Source: Nodularia sp034931045
Lineage (GTDB): Bacteria > Cyanobacteriota > Cyanobacteriia > Cyanobacteriales > Nostocaceae
DNA: 64,000 nucleotides
Assembly: GCF_034931045.1 (NCBI RefSeq)
Contig: NZ_JAYGHH010000005.1
Location: 124,001 to 188,000, forward strand
Direction: 5' to 3'
Position 1 is the first letter of the stretch; every line of letters starts with the position of its first letter. Made by a program: the position numbers and the translations under genes. The notes beneath the pieces are model-generated. The model was not told the DNA's origin. It was given only the letters and a program-made list of their open reading frames with translations, and searched no databases. Positions 25,889-34,562 of the stretch are shown one piece after another.

Positions 25889-27847
25889 TTAAACAGAAAT
25901 TTGCCCAGCCATCTGCTGAAATTGGAGAATCACAAACTCGGCTGGTTTTAAAGGTGCATAACCAACAACAACATTCACAATTCCCAGAGTTATATCATTC
26001 TGAGTAGTTGTTTCACTGTCACATTTGACAAAATATGCTTCCTTCGGTGACTTACCCTGAAAAGCTCCTTGGCGAAATAAATTATTCATAAACGCGCCAA
26101 TATTCAAGCGAATCTGCGCCCATAGTGGTTCATCGTTAGGTTCAAATACCACCCATTGAGTCCCACGATAAAGACTTTCTTGTAAGAACAAAGCCAACCG
26201 TCTCACAGGAATATATTTCCATTCCGAAGCATCTTGATCAGCCCCTTGACGAGTCCGCGCCCCCCAAACGATGGTTCCATAAGCAGGAAATGTGCGTAAA
26301 CAATTAATCCCCAAAGGATTCAAAACGCCATTTTCAGGATCTGTTAAAGTATAGGTCAAACCTTGCGCGCCACGGATTACAGCTTCAATCCCGGCTGGTG
26401 CTTTCCAGACACCGCGATCGCTATCTGTGCGAGAAAATATGCCAGCGATCGCGCCAGAAACCGGAAAATCCCGCAGACGGAAATCTTTTTGCGGATCAGC
26501 AGCCAAAATTCGCGGAAAGAAAATAGCCGCATTTTTATCTTTACTAGCCCCCACAGCCCAATCACCAATATCAGTAAAACCCTTGGCAGGTGGCGGATCA
26601 ATAATATAAAATGCCCTTCTATCCTCACAAAATTTCACAGCTGATTGAATCACAGCCTTACTAGCAGAGTCACTGAGCTTAGTGGTTTCTGGAATCACTA
26701 ACAAATTAAACAAATCCACATCACGCAACGCATATATTCCAGTTTTGGCATCAAATCCACCGAGAATATCATTAGCATTTTGGGGCGGACTTCCATCAGC
26801 ACCACCAATTAACCTGGTATTATTTACAGGTAATGGGCGACGTGTTCGCGCACCTTGAAATTCCTGTCCACCATTATTAATTCCTAATTGCAAAGCCGAA
26901 GATGCGTCATTATCGGGAGAATTTGTCACCTCTACGGCGGCAATTTCGGCATTTGTAGACCTTGAAACCAGTTTAATGAAATTTCCAGCTTCCGAGTCTT
27001 CCACACCTGCTACATTGGCACGGGAAGCTACTAAACGAGAGGTGAGGTTAGCTGCTGTAATAGCGTTATTAATAGCCGTCACCAACTGATTAAGATTAGT
27101 CGGCGGGAAGGGTAACTCTGGTGTGGACTGATTATTTAAAATCAGTGTAAAATTATCCTCACCATCAATTACCCCAGAAATTTTAATTTGTTTGTCCGTT
27201 AATGTGGGGAAAGTAGACAAATCACCACTCAGAGTAAAACCTGTCTCACTGTCACCGCTAAATAATCCTGTGGGAACTTCTACCCGGATCAGCTTAGAAG
27301 CACTGTTAATGACATCTGGAGCATATTTAGCTGACCTACTATTCATAGTCAGGTTCAGAAACCTTTCCGTTTCTACAGCCACAGGATTAGGACTGTTACC
27401 TTGCTGTACTTGACGGGTGACAGTCAGGTTAAAAGTACTTGTCAAAGTTAGGGGAGAACTACCGTAATCTATCGTTATAAATAAATTGTCGCCCCACTTC
27501 CCAGCGTTAGCAGCTTTGACAGTCAAAGCATTTTCATTCGCACCAGTTCCATATTTAAGTATTTGACTAGCTGCACCAGCATTTTGAGCTACCCGCACCA
27601 CATACGCATCAGTACCACCGTTCAAAAAGAATTGCTGTATAGAATAGCTAATTTCGCTATCTGGGTGTAATCCACCAAAAGCCCGTTCAAAATCGCCAAA
27701 GTTAAAGATGCGTACAGCTTTATTTAATTCACCTCTTGGTGTGTAGCCAACAAATGCTGTGATTGAGGTGGAAACCCCTGTGATGGTGCGGACTCCACTG
27801 GAAATTTCCTCAATGTAAACACCTGGATAGGTGGGATTGACAGGCAT
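25889..27847 (-). CDS. Contractile tail sheath protein
   Basis: This 652-residue protein has the sheath N-terminus MPVNPTYPGVYIEEISSGVR, then STSITAFVGYTPRGELNKAV and SIQQFFLNGGTDAYVVRV, and the conserved C-terminal sheath domain (VWGARTRQGADQDASEWKYI, RRLALFLQESLYRGTQWVVF, FEPNDEPLWAQIRLNIGAFM). The ending PAEFVILQFQQMAGQIS is also typical. An insert of about 200 residues (roughly 150-350) lies between the two domains. It is the first gene of the minus-strand operon, downstream of the region 27848-28177. Confidence 0.96.
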   Translation of the reverse strand: MPVNPTYPGVYIEEISSGVRTITGVSTSITAFVGYTPRGELNKAVRIFNFGDFERAFGGLHPDSEISYSIQQFFLNGGTDAYVVRVAQNAGAASQILKYGTGANENALTVKAANAGKWGDNLFITIDYGSSPLTLTSTFNLTVTRQVQQGNSPNPVAVETERFLNLTMNSRSAKYAPDVINSASKLIRVEVPTGLFSGDSETGFTLSGDLSTFPTLTDKQIKISGVIDGEDNFTLILNNQSTPELPFPPTNLNQLVTAINNAITAANLTSRLVASRANVAGVEDSEAGNFIKLVSRSTNAEIAAVEVTNSPDNDASSALQLGINNGGQEFQGARTRRPLPVNNTRLIGGADGSPPQNANDILGGFDAKTGIYALRDVDLFNLLVIPETTKLSDSASKAVIQSAVKFCEDRRAFYIIDPPPAKGFTDIGDWAVGASKDKNAAIFFPRILAADPQKDFRLRDFPVSGAIAGIFSRTDSDRGVWKAPAGIEAVIRGAQGLTYTLTDPENGVLNPLGINCLRTFPAYGTIVWGARTRQGADQDASEWKYIPVRRLALFLQESLYRGTQWVVFEPNDEPLWAQIRLNIGAFMNNLFRQGAFQGKSPKEAYFVKCDSETTTQNDITLGIVNVVVGYAPLKPAEFVILQFQQMAGQISV

Positions 27848-28177
27848 AAAATATTCCTCTTAGGCTGAGTCTGTGCAGATAGAACCAGATTATCTCAGAA
27901 TACAATGTCTTATTCCTGAATTACGTATTTCACCTTATTTTTGACTTTGGTGACAAGCCAAACACTGAATAATTGAGGATTTACGCAACTGGTATATTAT
28001 TTTAAGTTTGTAGTGAGGACTTTAGTCCTCAAAATCAGGGCTGAGAGCAATTACTACAAGCACAAGCAAAAAATTTTTATTTTTTGTGACACTTGCGTAA
28101 ATTCTGTCATTTTAAGTAGTGTTGCAACCCTGAATAAATAGCTAGAATCAGAATGCTTACCTATTTGTACTGAGGTT
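27848..28177. promoter_or_regulatory. Upstream region of the CIS operon
   Basis: This 330-bp region lies between the divergent sheath and zinc-ribbon genes and should contain the operon promoter. It is AT-rich; I cannot assign a -10/-35 pair with confidence. A MITE-like element takes up 27977-28104, so any promoter for the sheath gene should lie at about 27850-27975 or inside the element. Confidence 0.45.
27977..28104. mobile_element. 128-bp MITE-like element with TTTACGCAA ends
   Basis: The left end reads GGATTTACGCAACTG and the right end is the reverse complement of GAATTTACGCAAGTG, matching at 13 of 15 positions. The interior holds a second palindrome, TGAGGACTTTAGTCCTCA, and no ORF. These ends resemble known cyanobacterial transposon termini beginning GATTTACGCA. 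It lies upstream of the sheath gene. I could not define a target-site duplication. Confidence 0.65.
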
Positions 28178-28568
28178 GTGGCTACTATATCTTGTCCCAC
28201 TTGCCATCAACTCGTTGATAATCAGGCGATTACTTGCCCCTATTGTCGGACAACTCTCAAAGCTTACGGTCATCCTGGGATTCCACTGCACCGTGCTACT
28301 GGGAAAGAGTTTCTGTGTGACAGCTGCACATATCACGCCGATGATACTTGTAACTTTCCTCAACGCCCCTATGCTAAAGACTGTACTCTGTACGAAAACA
28401 TAGAAGAAAGCAAGTTAAGATTACAAGCCCNNNNNNNNNNNNNNNNNNNNNNNNNAAGCTAACAGCTTTGGTGCAGCTGTAAAAAAGTGGACTCAACGTC
28501 ACCAGTTTTCGCTGCTGCTACTATGTTTATTGTGCATCTGCTTGCTCATAGCTTTGTCAACTAGTTGA
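28178..28568 (+). CDS. Zinc-ribbon, tail-anchored membrane protein
   Basis: The start is the GTG at 28178 (MATISCPTCHQLVDNQAITC). The N-terminus has a double CxxC ribbon (CPTC, CPYC) and a second Cys cluster (CDSCTYHADDTCNFPQRPYA). After the short gap the frame ends in KKWTQRHQFSLLLLCLLCIC and a stop at 28566-28568, giving a C-terminal membrane anchor. As sequenced, the 25 N shift the frame and produce an early stop at 28462; the true gap must be divisible by three if the gene is intact. It overlaps the 3' end of nblS by 12 bp in convergent orientation. The function is unknown. Confidence 0.72.
28431..28455. other. Assembly gap (25 N)
   Basis: A placeholder gap lies inside the zinc-ribbon gene. 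Frames on both sides fit one gene only if the real length is a multiple of three, so 25 is not exact. Confidence 0.95.
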
Positions 28569-30536
28569 TATTGTAATTGTTTCCGAGGCAGAGTCAACTA
28601 GAATCTTTGGCTCTTCTTCAAACAGAGTTAAATCAAACCAAAAAGTAGTACCAACTCCCACTTCACTCACCAGGTGCATTTGACTGCGATGACGTTCCAT
28701 GATGTTTCTCACAATTGATAAACCCAAGCCAGTACCTTCTAGGGTGTGAACTCGGTTCTCTACACGGAAAAATCGGTCAAAAATGGCTTGTTGGTCTTCT
28801 GGGGCAATCCCAATACCAGTATCGGAGATTTCCACCCGCACATGAGCTTGCTGATTGTGTGAGTCTGCTTTGGGATCTAATTGGTAGGCACGAATAGCTA
28901 CTTGACCACCCGACGGCGAGAATTTGAGAGAATTACCGACCAAATTAGCTAATACTTGTAACAATAAATCATAATTACCCAAGACTAAAGGCAAATCAAG
29001 GGGTACTTCCTGAATGAGTTCAATACCTTTGTCCCTAGCATTGAGTTGGTAAGTCCGCAGGGTTTGGTCGATGGCTTGCGCTAAATCCACCCCACCAAAG
29101 TTGTAACTTCGTCCAGATTCGAGTTTGGACAAATCCAAAACATCATTAACTAAACGGGTAAGTCTGTCAGTTTCATTATTAACAGTTTGCAGAAAATCCT
29201 GTCTTTGTTCTACACTCAGGTCTTCGCCATACTCATGCAAAGTTTCAATAAAGGATTTGATATTAAATAGAGGCGTGCGTAATTCGTGCGAAACATTACT
29301 GATAAATTGGCTTTTGGCTTCATTCAGTTCTACCTCACGAGTAATATCTTGGACGGTGATGGCAATACCTTTGATACTCTCCCGTTGGAGGTTGAGTACA
29401 GTAGTGAGAAGAATACGGATGGTGCGCTTAGTAGCTTCGTTCAAATGAATTCGGAACTCGGCACTTTCACATTCACCTGCGGCCATTTCATACAAAGGTC
29501 GGGTAATCTCGATCTGCACTGCTGAGGGCAAATGATGTAAAACATTTCTACCTTCAACTTCTATGCCTTCCCAACCAAAAATTCGCCGTGCTGTGGGGTT
29601 AACTAAAATTACCTGCATACTGTTATCAATTAACACAGCACCATCAGCAATTGTAGAAACCAGTGTTTCGAGTTTAGCTTTTTCTGCCGTTAGTTCCTCA
29701 ATATTTTGCTCCTCATAGCGCTCTAGACGCTCGGCCATTTCGTTAAAGCTGAGAATTACCTCTCCCAGTTCACCACCCAGAGGTAAGTCAATGCGCTGCT
29801 TGAAATTACCCGCCGCAATTTGTTTTACCCCTACTAGTAATTCTTTAATCGGCTTAGTAATGGTCAAAGCGTTAATGACTCCGGCCAAAATCACCATCAC
29901 CCAAATTGTGATAAAAACGGCAATAGTCACATCACGGGTGAAATTAGTGGAAATAACTGCGGTTTGGTTGGGGTTAATCCCAATCGCCAACACACCCTGG
30001 TATTTTTGATCAACAATGAGGGGGATAAATACATCAGTGACTATCCCATCTGGGGTTGTATGTTGCCGCACCATCGGCTTTTCCCGGTCATTGTTGTAAT
30101 CTTCTGGCAATTGTATTCTGCGTTCAATGGTCAGGGAATTTTCTACCTCTGGTTCCCAAAAAGGAATGCCGAAAAATATTTTTCCAGTTTGGTCAGCGTA
30201 GAGCATATAACGCACACTAGAGGTGCTGCTATAGAAGCGTTGGGAAAATTGGGCAACCTCAGTCAGATTGTGATCAGCTATTAGGGGCGCAACGTTAGCA
30301 GCAAGCAGTAGTCCGAGATCACTACCAAAGCGGGTATCATTCATCCGGGCATCTTGCTGAATTGTATTCACAGCCCAAAAGGTGAGGCCACTCATAACTA
30401 AAGATACGACCAAAGTGGCAACGGCCAAAAGTTTGGTCTGGAGGGTAAATTCCGACCACCAGTTAGCGAGTGTCTTGGACACGCCATTAGCGAACGCTTC
30501 TCGGATTGTTTTTAAGGGGGCCAGCATTTTAAACAA
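28557..30536 (-). CDS. nblS: NblS/Hik33-type sensor histidine kinase
   Basis: This 659-residue protein has two membrane segments (about 34-54 and 207-228) flanking a sensor region, a HAMP domain (about 229-282; ITKPIKELLVGVKQIAAGNF), a coiled segment and PAS domain (about 290-395; GAVLIDNSMQVILVNPTARR), a dimerisation domain with SHELRTPL near residue 415, and HATPase motifs (LVGNSLKFSPSGG, DTGIGIAPEDQQ, GTGLGLSIV). This is the layout of NblS (Hik33/DspA), the conserved cyanobacterial kinase for high light, nutrient and cold responses, acting through RpaB. The identification rests on full-length resemblance. It is monocistronic here and convergent with the zinc-ribbon gene. Confidence 0.93.
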   Translation of the reverse strand: MFKMLAPLKTIREAFANGVSKTLANWWSEFTLQTKLLAVATLVVSLVMSGLTFWAVNTIQQDARMNDTRFGSDLGLLLAANVAPLIADHNLTEVAQFSQRFYSSTSSVRYMLYADQTGKIFFGIPFWEPEVENSLTIERRIQLPEDYNNDREKPMVRQHTTPDGIVTDVFIPLIVDQKYQGVLAIGINPNQTAVISTNFTRDVTIAVFITIWVMVILAGVINALTITKPIKELLVGVKQIAAGNFKQRIDLPLGGELGEVILSFNEMAERLERYEEQNIEELTAEKAKLETLVSTIADGAVLIDNSMQVILVNPTARRIFGWEGIEVEGRNVLHHLPSAVQIEITRPLYEMAAGECESAEFRIHLNEATKRTIRILLTTVLNLQRESIKGIAITVQDITREVELNEAKSQFISNVSHELRTPLFNIKSFIETLHEYGEDLSVEQRQDFLQTVNNETDRLTRLVNDVLDLSKLESGRSYNFGGVDLAQAIDQTLRTYQLNARDKGIELIQEVPLDLPLVLGNYDLLLQVLANLVGNSLKFSPSGGQVAIRAYQLDPKADSHNQQAHVRVEISDTGIGIAPEDQQAIFDRFFRVENRVHTLEGTGLGLSIVRNIMERHRSQMHLVSEVGVGTTFWFDLTLFEEEPKILVDSASETITISTS

Positions 30537-30904
30537 AGTTGTTAGTATTTTCGGTTATTCAACCCAACAACTAAAAAATTAACAGTTAATATCAATATGT
30601 TAATTGAAAGATGAAGGTAAGATGAGATCGCAACTTTCGAGGGTCGGTTTTGCTTGATCAGACATTTCTTTCTGAATTTAATGGCAGCATGGGAGTAGTT
30701 ATAGCGGTTTTGATCAGAAAGGGAAGTCCACCGACCTGGACTAATGCAAAATCAAGGTTTTCAAACCCACGCAGGTGGTCACTGAGCCTGTCGAAGTGTG
30801 GGTTTCGTTTGTGTAGCCGCGACTTCTAGTCGCCAAGGCGAGTAATAAATGAGACTTTTCAAACAACCTCTGATACTCAGCACTCAGCACTCAATACTCA
30901 GCAC
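30537..30904. other. Intergenic region between nblS and purD
   Basis: This 368-bp region holds the nblS promoter, since nblS is transcribed leftward from here. It contains an ACTGAGCCTGTCGAAGTG-type dispersed repeat at about 30780-30798 and runs into the heptamer repeat at 30875. No gene is seen. Confidence 0.5.
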
Positions 30905-30930
30905 TCAACACTCAATACTCAGCACTCGAT
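30875..30930. repeat. Heptamer tandem repeat overlapping the purD 3' end
   Basis: There are eight consecutive heptamers: ACTCAGC, ACTCAGC, ACTCAAT, ACTCAGC, ACTCAAC, ACTCAAT, ACTCAGC, ACTCGAT. The purD stop codon (complement of 30905-30907) lies inside the array, so the last residues of PurD are encoded by it. Confidence 0.92.
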
Positions 30931-32191
30931 AACCGATATCTTTTCGGTAATACATCCCCTCAAATTCTAGGGATTTGATCCCAGTGTAAGCCTGAGCGAT
31001 CGCTTGCTCAAAATCTTTGCCGATAGCAGTGACATTTAATACTCTTCCTCCATCTGTGACTATTTGTTGCTGCTGGTTTAATTTTGTCCCTGCATGAAAT
31101 ACAGTCACGCCAGCGGCCTCCGCCTCTTTAATTCCAGTAATAACTTTGCCTTTGGCGTATTCCCCAGGATAACCACCGGAAGCGGCAACCACAGTGGCAG
31201 CTACGCCCTGTTTCCAAGCTATGGGGGGCATTTCGCCTAAACGCTGCTGGACACAGGCTAAAATCAATTCTTCTAAGGGTGTGTCTAAAAGTGGCAAAAT
31301 TACTTGAGTTTCAGGATCACCGAAGCGACAGTTAAATTCTAAAACCTTCAAGTCGCCATCGGGGGCAATCATTAACCCAGCATACAGCACTCCTCGGTAG
31401 TCAATGCCCCTGGATCTTAAACAGGCGATCGCTCTTTCCAAGACTTCTGTTTGAATCCGGTTCATTAACGCTGGTGTAGCCAGAGGTGCGGGGGCATAAG
31501 CTCCCATCCCACCAGTATTTTCCCCTGTATCGCCCTCCCCAATCCGCTTATGATCTTGGGCAGGTAGCAAAGGGCGAATCGTTAACCCATCAGTCAAGGC
31601 TAAAACTGATACCTCTTGCCCAATCAAACATTCTTCAACAACTACAAAATTTCCCGCACTCCCAAACTGTCCTTGAAAAATGGCATCAATGGCATTTTCC
31701 GCCTGTTCTAAAGTTGTGGCAACGATCACACCCTTACCTGCGGCTAAACCGTCGGCTTTCACAACTATGGGGATTCCCTGTGTTTGTACATAGAATTTAG
31801 CTGCTCCTGCTTCAGTAAATACCGCAGCATTAGCTGTAGGAATTCCCGCCTCTTCCATTAAGGCTTTTGCCCAAGCTTTACTAGCTTCTATTTGCGCTCC
31901 TGCTCTCACAGGCCCAAAAACCATCAGTCCTTGACTTTGGAGGTAATCTGTGATTCCCATTGCCAGGGGTACTTCTGGCCCTACTACCACCAAAGAAATC
32001 CCATTTTCCCCAGCATATCGGCTCATCCCCTCAAAATCATCCACAGCCAAAGCCAAGTTCTGACAACGTTCTAGGCTGGCTGTACCCCCATTGCCTGGTA
32101 CACAGACAACTTGTTCAATTTGCGGAGATTGCAACAGTTTCCAAGCTAGAGCGTGTTCGCGCCCCCCATTACCGACAACTAAAACTTTCAC
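30905..32191 (-). CDS. purD: Phosphoribosylamine-glycine ligase
   Basis: This 428-residue protein catalyses the second step of purine synthesis, joining glycine to phosphoribosylamine with ATP. The sequence has the PurD N-terminus MKVLVVGNGGREHALAWKLL, VVVGPEVPLAMGITDYL, the ATP-grasp segment GIPIVVKADGLAAGKGVIVA, KRIGEGDTGENTGGMGAYAP and LEFNCRFGDPETQVILPLL. The length is normal. The C-terminus GYRVLSIEC is unusual because it is read from a heptamer repeat; the ancestral end was probably around GYR. A MITE-like element lies about 140 bp upstream. Confidence 0.97.
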   Translation of the reverse strand: MKVLVVGNGGREHALAWKLLQSPQIEQVVCVPGNGGTASLERCQNLALAVDDFEGMSRYAGENGISLVVVGPEVPLAMGITDYLQSQGLMVFGPVRAGAQIEASKAWAKALMEEAGIPTANAAVFTEAGAAKFYVQTQGIPIVVKADGLAAGKGVIVATTLEQAENAIDAIFQGQFGSAGNFVVVEECLIGQEVSVLALTDGLTIRPLLPAQDHKRIGEGDTGENTGGMGAYAPAPLATPALMNRIQTEVLERAIACLRSRGIDYRGVLYAGLMIAPDGDLKVLEFNCRFGDPETQVILPLLDTPLEELILACVQQRLGEMPPIAWKQGVAATVVAASGGYPGEYAKGKVITGIKEAEAAGVTVFHAGTKLNQQQQIVTDGGRVLNVTAIGKDFEQAIAQAYTGIKSLEFEGMYYRKDIGYRVLSIEC

Positions 32192-32644
32192 TTATTTCCT
32201 CGTGCGTCCCTTGTGAAACGAGAACACCCCAGAGGGGGAACTCGTAGATCAATCTTTCCATCAATGATTGTGCTAATCAAGCCCCTGATTAGACTCCGTA
32301 CCAATCACATTAGCGGCTATACTTATTTTAGAGAACTCCACAAAAAAGTTGATCCAAATTTCTGCAACTAAAATGACCTTTCCTCCCCCTGCTCTCAAAA
32401 CGACGGGATATTTTTTTTATTTGGAAGTCTCTTATTAGTATATTTAAGGTGTAATTCCTGTATTTTAAGAACAATCAACTTATCAGTATTTGCCAGATAT
32501 AAATACAGATTTTAAATATTTAGCATAAATTTTTCAACTTTCCAACAATTAACTGTAAACAACTGAGTCATTCACGACGTTTTGCGATTGTAAGTATTAA
32601 TCTGTGAATATTGAAAATAAACACATATCAATAAAATAGAACAC
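32192..32644. other. Divergent purD-epimerase intergenic region
   Basis: This 453-bp region should contain promoters for purD (leftward) and the epimerase gene (rightward). The part 32330-32432 is a MITE-like element; 32440-32640 is very AT-rich, but I cannot pick out a promoter with confidence. No gene is seen. Confidence 0.45.
32330..32432. mobile_element. MITE-like element (AGAGACTTCCA ends), copy 1
   Basis: This 103-bp element has ends AGAGAACTCCA and TGGAAGTCTCT, imperfect inverted repeats. Its right part (CTCAAAACGACGGGATATTT, a T-run, ATTTGGAAGTCTCT) is repeated almost exactly at 62568-62605. It is non-coding. Two copies with the same ends but different internal lengths argue for a mobile, internally deleted element. 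Confidence 0.68.
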
Positions 32645-33604
32645 ATGGCTAAAACTATTGTGACTGGAGCCGCAGGCTTTATTGGTTCTCATCTTGTGGA
32701 TGCATTATTGCAACAAGGACAAGAAGTGATCGGCATTGATCAATTTAATGATTACTACGATCCGATGTTAAAGCACAAAAATATTGCACATCTACACAGT
32801 TCACCTAACTTTACTTTAATTGAAGGAGATATTCAGTCTTTAGATTGGCCAGGGCTGCTGCAAGATGTTGAGGTTATTTACCATCAGGCGGCACAAGCTG
32901 GGGTAAGAGCCAGTTGGGGTGAAGGTTTCCGTAATTACACGGAACGCAATATTAGTGCTACCCAAGTTTTGTTAGAAGCTGCGAAGAATGCCCAAAACCT
33001 GAAAAGATTAGTATTTGCCTCTACATCCAGTGTTTATGGCGATGCGGAAACATTACCTACCCATGAAAAAATTCCGCCGCAACCTGTTTCTCCCTACGGA
33101 ATTACCAAATTAGCTGCTGAACGTTTGTGTAGACTATATCACACAAACTTTGGTGTACCAATGGTAGCATTACGCTATTTTACAGTTTATGGCCCCAGAC
33201 AGCGCCCGGATATGGCTTTTCATAAATTTTTCAAAGCTGTATTGCAGGATGAAGCAATTCCCATCTATGGAGATGGGCAGCAAACACGAGATTTCACCTT
33301 TGTTAAAGATGCCATAGCTGCCAATTTAGCTGCCGCCACCGTACCAGAAGCAGTGGGGGAAATATTTAATATTGGTGGTGGTAGCAGGGTAGTCTTAGCA
33401 GAAGTTTTGGATACTATGGCAGAAATCGTTGGCAAACCCATTAAAAAGAATTACATCGAAAAAGCGATGGGAGATGCACGTCATACTGCGGCTGATGTTT
33501 CCAAAGCCCGGCAAATTTTAGGATATCAGCCCCAAGTTACCTTGAGGGAGGGTTTAACGCAGGAATGGCAATGGGTGCAGCCGTTGTACATTTCTAAATC
33601 CTGA
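32645..33604 (+). CDS. NAD-dependent sugar epimerase (UDP-glucuronate epimerase-like)
   Basis: This 319-residue protein is an extended short-chain dehydrogenase/reductase: the NAD-binding GAAGFIGSHL (residues 8-17), FASTSSVYGDAETLPT with the Ser of the triad, Y-x-x-x-K in SPYGITKLAAER (about 151-162), and LRYFTVYGPRQRPDMA, as in UDP-glucuronate 4-epimerases and dTDP-glucose dehydratase relatives. FNIGGGSRVVLAEVLDTM near 242 is the usual substrate-side motif. It probably supplies a nucleotide sugar for exopolysaccharide or cell-wall glycans. The exact substrate cannot be read from the sequence. Confidence 0.9.
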   Translation: MAKTIVTGAAGFIGSHLVDALLQQGQEVIGIDQFNDYYDPMLKHKNIAHLHSSPNFTLIEGDIQSLDWPGLLQDVEVIYHQAAQAGVRASWGEGFRNYTERNISATQVLLEAAKNAQNLKRLVFASTSSVYGDAETLPTHEKIPPQPVSPYGITKLAAERLCRLYHTNFGVPMVALRYFTVYGPRQRPDMAFHKFFKAVLQDEAIPIYGDGQQTRDFTFVKDAIAANLAAATVPEAVGEIFNIGGGSRVVLAEVLDTMAEIVGKPIKKNYIEKAMGDARHTAADVSKARQILGYQPQVTLREGLTQEWQWVQPLYISKS

Positions 33605-33830
33605 GATGCGGGAGTGGGAATTGACATAAATGTTTACCACAAAAAATATACTATGAAGCATGGCAATATCCTTTCTTGTTCAAAAGTGAACTGTCTTGGT
33701 ATTTAGTTTTGATACAATCTGTTATGACTATGGTCATGCTTTTTAACTGCTGAAATGCTTTGTATATATAAAATTTTGCAGTTTTTGACCCCTTTTTTTG
33801 ATTTCTTTGTGAGAAATCCGTGCAAGGGGG
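33605..33830. other. Intergenic region after the epimerase gene
   Basis: Nothing recognisable: AT-rich sequence between the epimerase stop and the scrap region that starts the sbt island. No strong terminator hairpin is visible. Confidence 0.4.
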
Positions 33831-33923
33831 TTATAAATTTTCTTCATATACCTGATGGTATTCCTGATAGGCTACCCCACTGCGGTCATCAACAACGCTG
33901 TAAAGCATTAATAGCGATTTGCC
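33831..33923 (-). pseudogene. Transposase remnant
   Basis: The minus strand reads GKSLLMLYSVVDDRSGVAYQ, then EYHQVYEENL and a stop (complement of 33831-33833). The VDDRSGVAYQEY stretch resembles the start of the DDE catalytic domain of Mu/IS-type transposases. Only about 30 codons remain, with no start and no further catalytic residues. It borders the sbtA fragment and hints at transposition as the origin of the island. Confidence 0.55.
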
Positions 33924-33949
33924 GCGACCGCACCAGGATAAACCGCCCA

Positions 33950-34050
33950 TCAGCGCCTGATCGCATCTGGAATTTGCAGTTGGCTACCGAGGGCGGCAAT
34001 GACGATACCACCAATCAGAAAGCCGAGCGTTAGGGACTGTAACTGAGACC
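33950..34050 (-). pseudogene. Fragment of a second sbtA gene
   Basis: The minus strand reads LQSLTLGFLIGGIVIAALGS, then QLQIPDAIRR and a stop at 33950-33952. It aligns with the intact SbtA at LQSPTLSFLIGGMVIAALGS / ELIIPESISK (residues about 15-44). Only the first membrane segment survives. The divergence from the intact copy (several substitutions) shows it is an old or separately acquired relative rather than a recent copy. Confidence 0.85.
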
Positions 34051-34080
34051 CAAGTCCTGCAGGCAAGAAATACGGCTACT

Positions 34081-34113
34081 AAAAAGCCGGGGCATGAATG
34101 ACCTCGGCTTTTT
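34081..34113 (-). terminator. Intrinsic terminator after sbtB
   Basis: AAAAAGCCGGGG (34081-34092) pairs with CCTCGGCTTTTT (34102-34113) around a 9-nt loop, with one G-U pair. Read on the minus strand it gives a GC stem followed by a U-run, 20 bp after the sbtB stop. Because both flanks are A/T runs it could also act on the plus strand. Confidence 0.85.
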
Positions 34114-34132
34114 AGGTCTGCGTCGTTTCGAT

Positions 34133-34465
34133 TCAACAGCCGTCTGGCCCGCAGAAAGTGTGCGCGTACAGTACCTCCGCGTCACAGATATAAGCAATGC
34201 CCGCATAATCGTTGAAAAACTTCATTGCGATCTTATCCGCAATATTCTCGGCCATCTCCCGATTTTCGGTGAGTACCTCAAACTTTATATTCGCCTGGGT
34301 GTCGGAAACGTTGGGTTGTCCCGACGAGCGCACGTTGCGACTGCCTTTACCGCCAGTTTCCACCACCGTATAACCACTCACTCCGGATTCATCGATGATA
34401 TTGGCGACCTTTTTCAACAGAATCTTTTCCGTGATGATGACGAGCTTTTTGGCTGGCTTGGCCAT
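34133..34465 (-). CDS. sbtB: SbtB, PII-like regulator of SbtA
   Basis: The protein is 110 residues from the ATG at 34465 (MAKPAKKLVIITEKILLKKV), chosen because AAGGAGGT lies 7 nt upstream; the earlier in-frame ATG at 34492 lacks such a site. TVVETGGKGSRNVRSSGQP is the T-loop region of SbtB proteins, and CGPDGC at the extreme C-terminus is the redox-sensitive R-loop Cys-G-P-x-G-Cys. SbtB is a trimeric PII-like protein that binds adenine nucleotides including cAMP and c-di-AMP and controls the bicarbonate transporter SbtA. It lies 97 bp downstream of sbtA. Codon use is GC-richer than in the flanks. Confidence 0.95.
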   Translation of the reverse strand: MAKPAKKLVIITEKILLKKVANIIDESGVSGYTVVETGGKGSRNVRSSGQPNVSDTQANIKFEVLTENREMAENIADKIAMKFFNDYAGIAYICDAEVLYAHTFCGPDGC

Positions 34466-34562
34466 GTTGGTTACCTCCTTATCTACGTACATTGATATTA
34501 TATATTGAGTTGCTTGGTCTGCCGGGTCAAGGGAGCGCCGACAGACTGCAACTAGTTTGGGA

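Noticed and set aside
33755..34033. Plus-strand ORF of 92 residues after the epimerase gene
   Set aside because: It lies antisense to the transposase remnant and the sbtA fragment, both recognisable on the minus strand.
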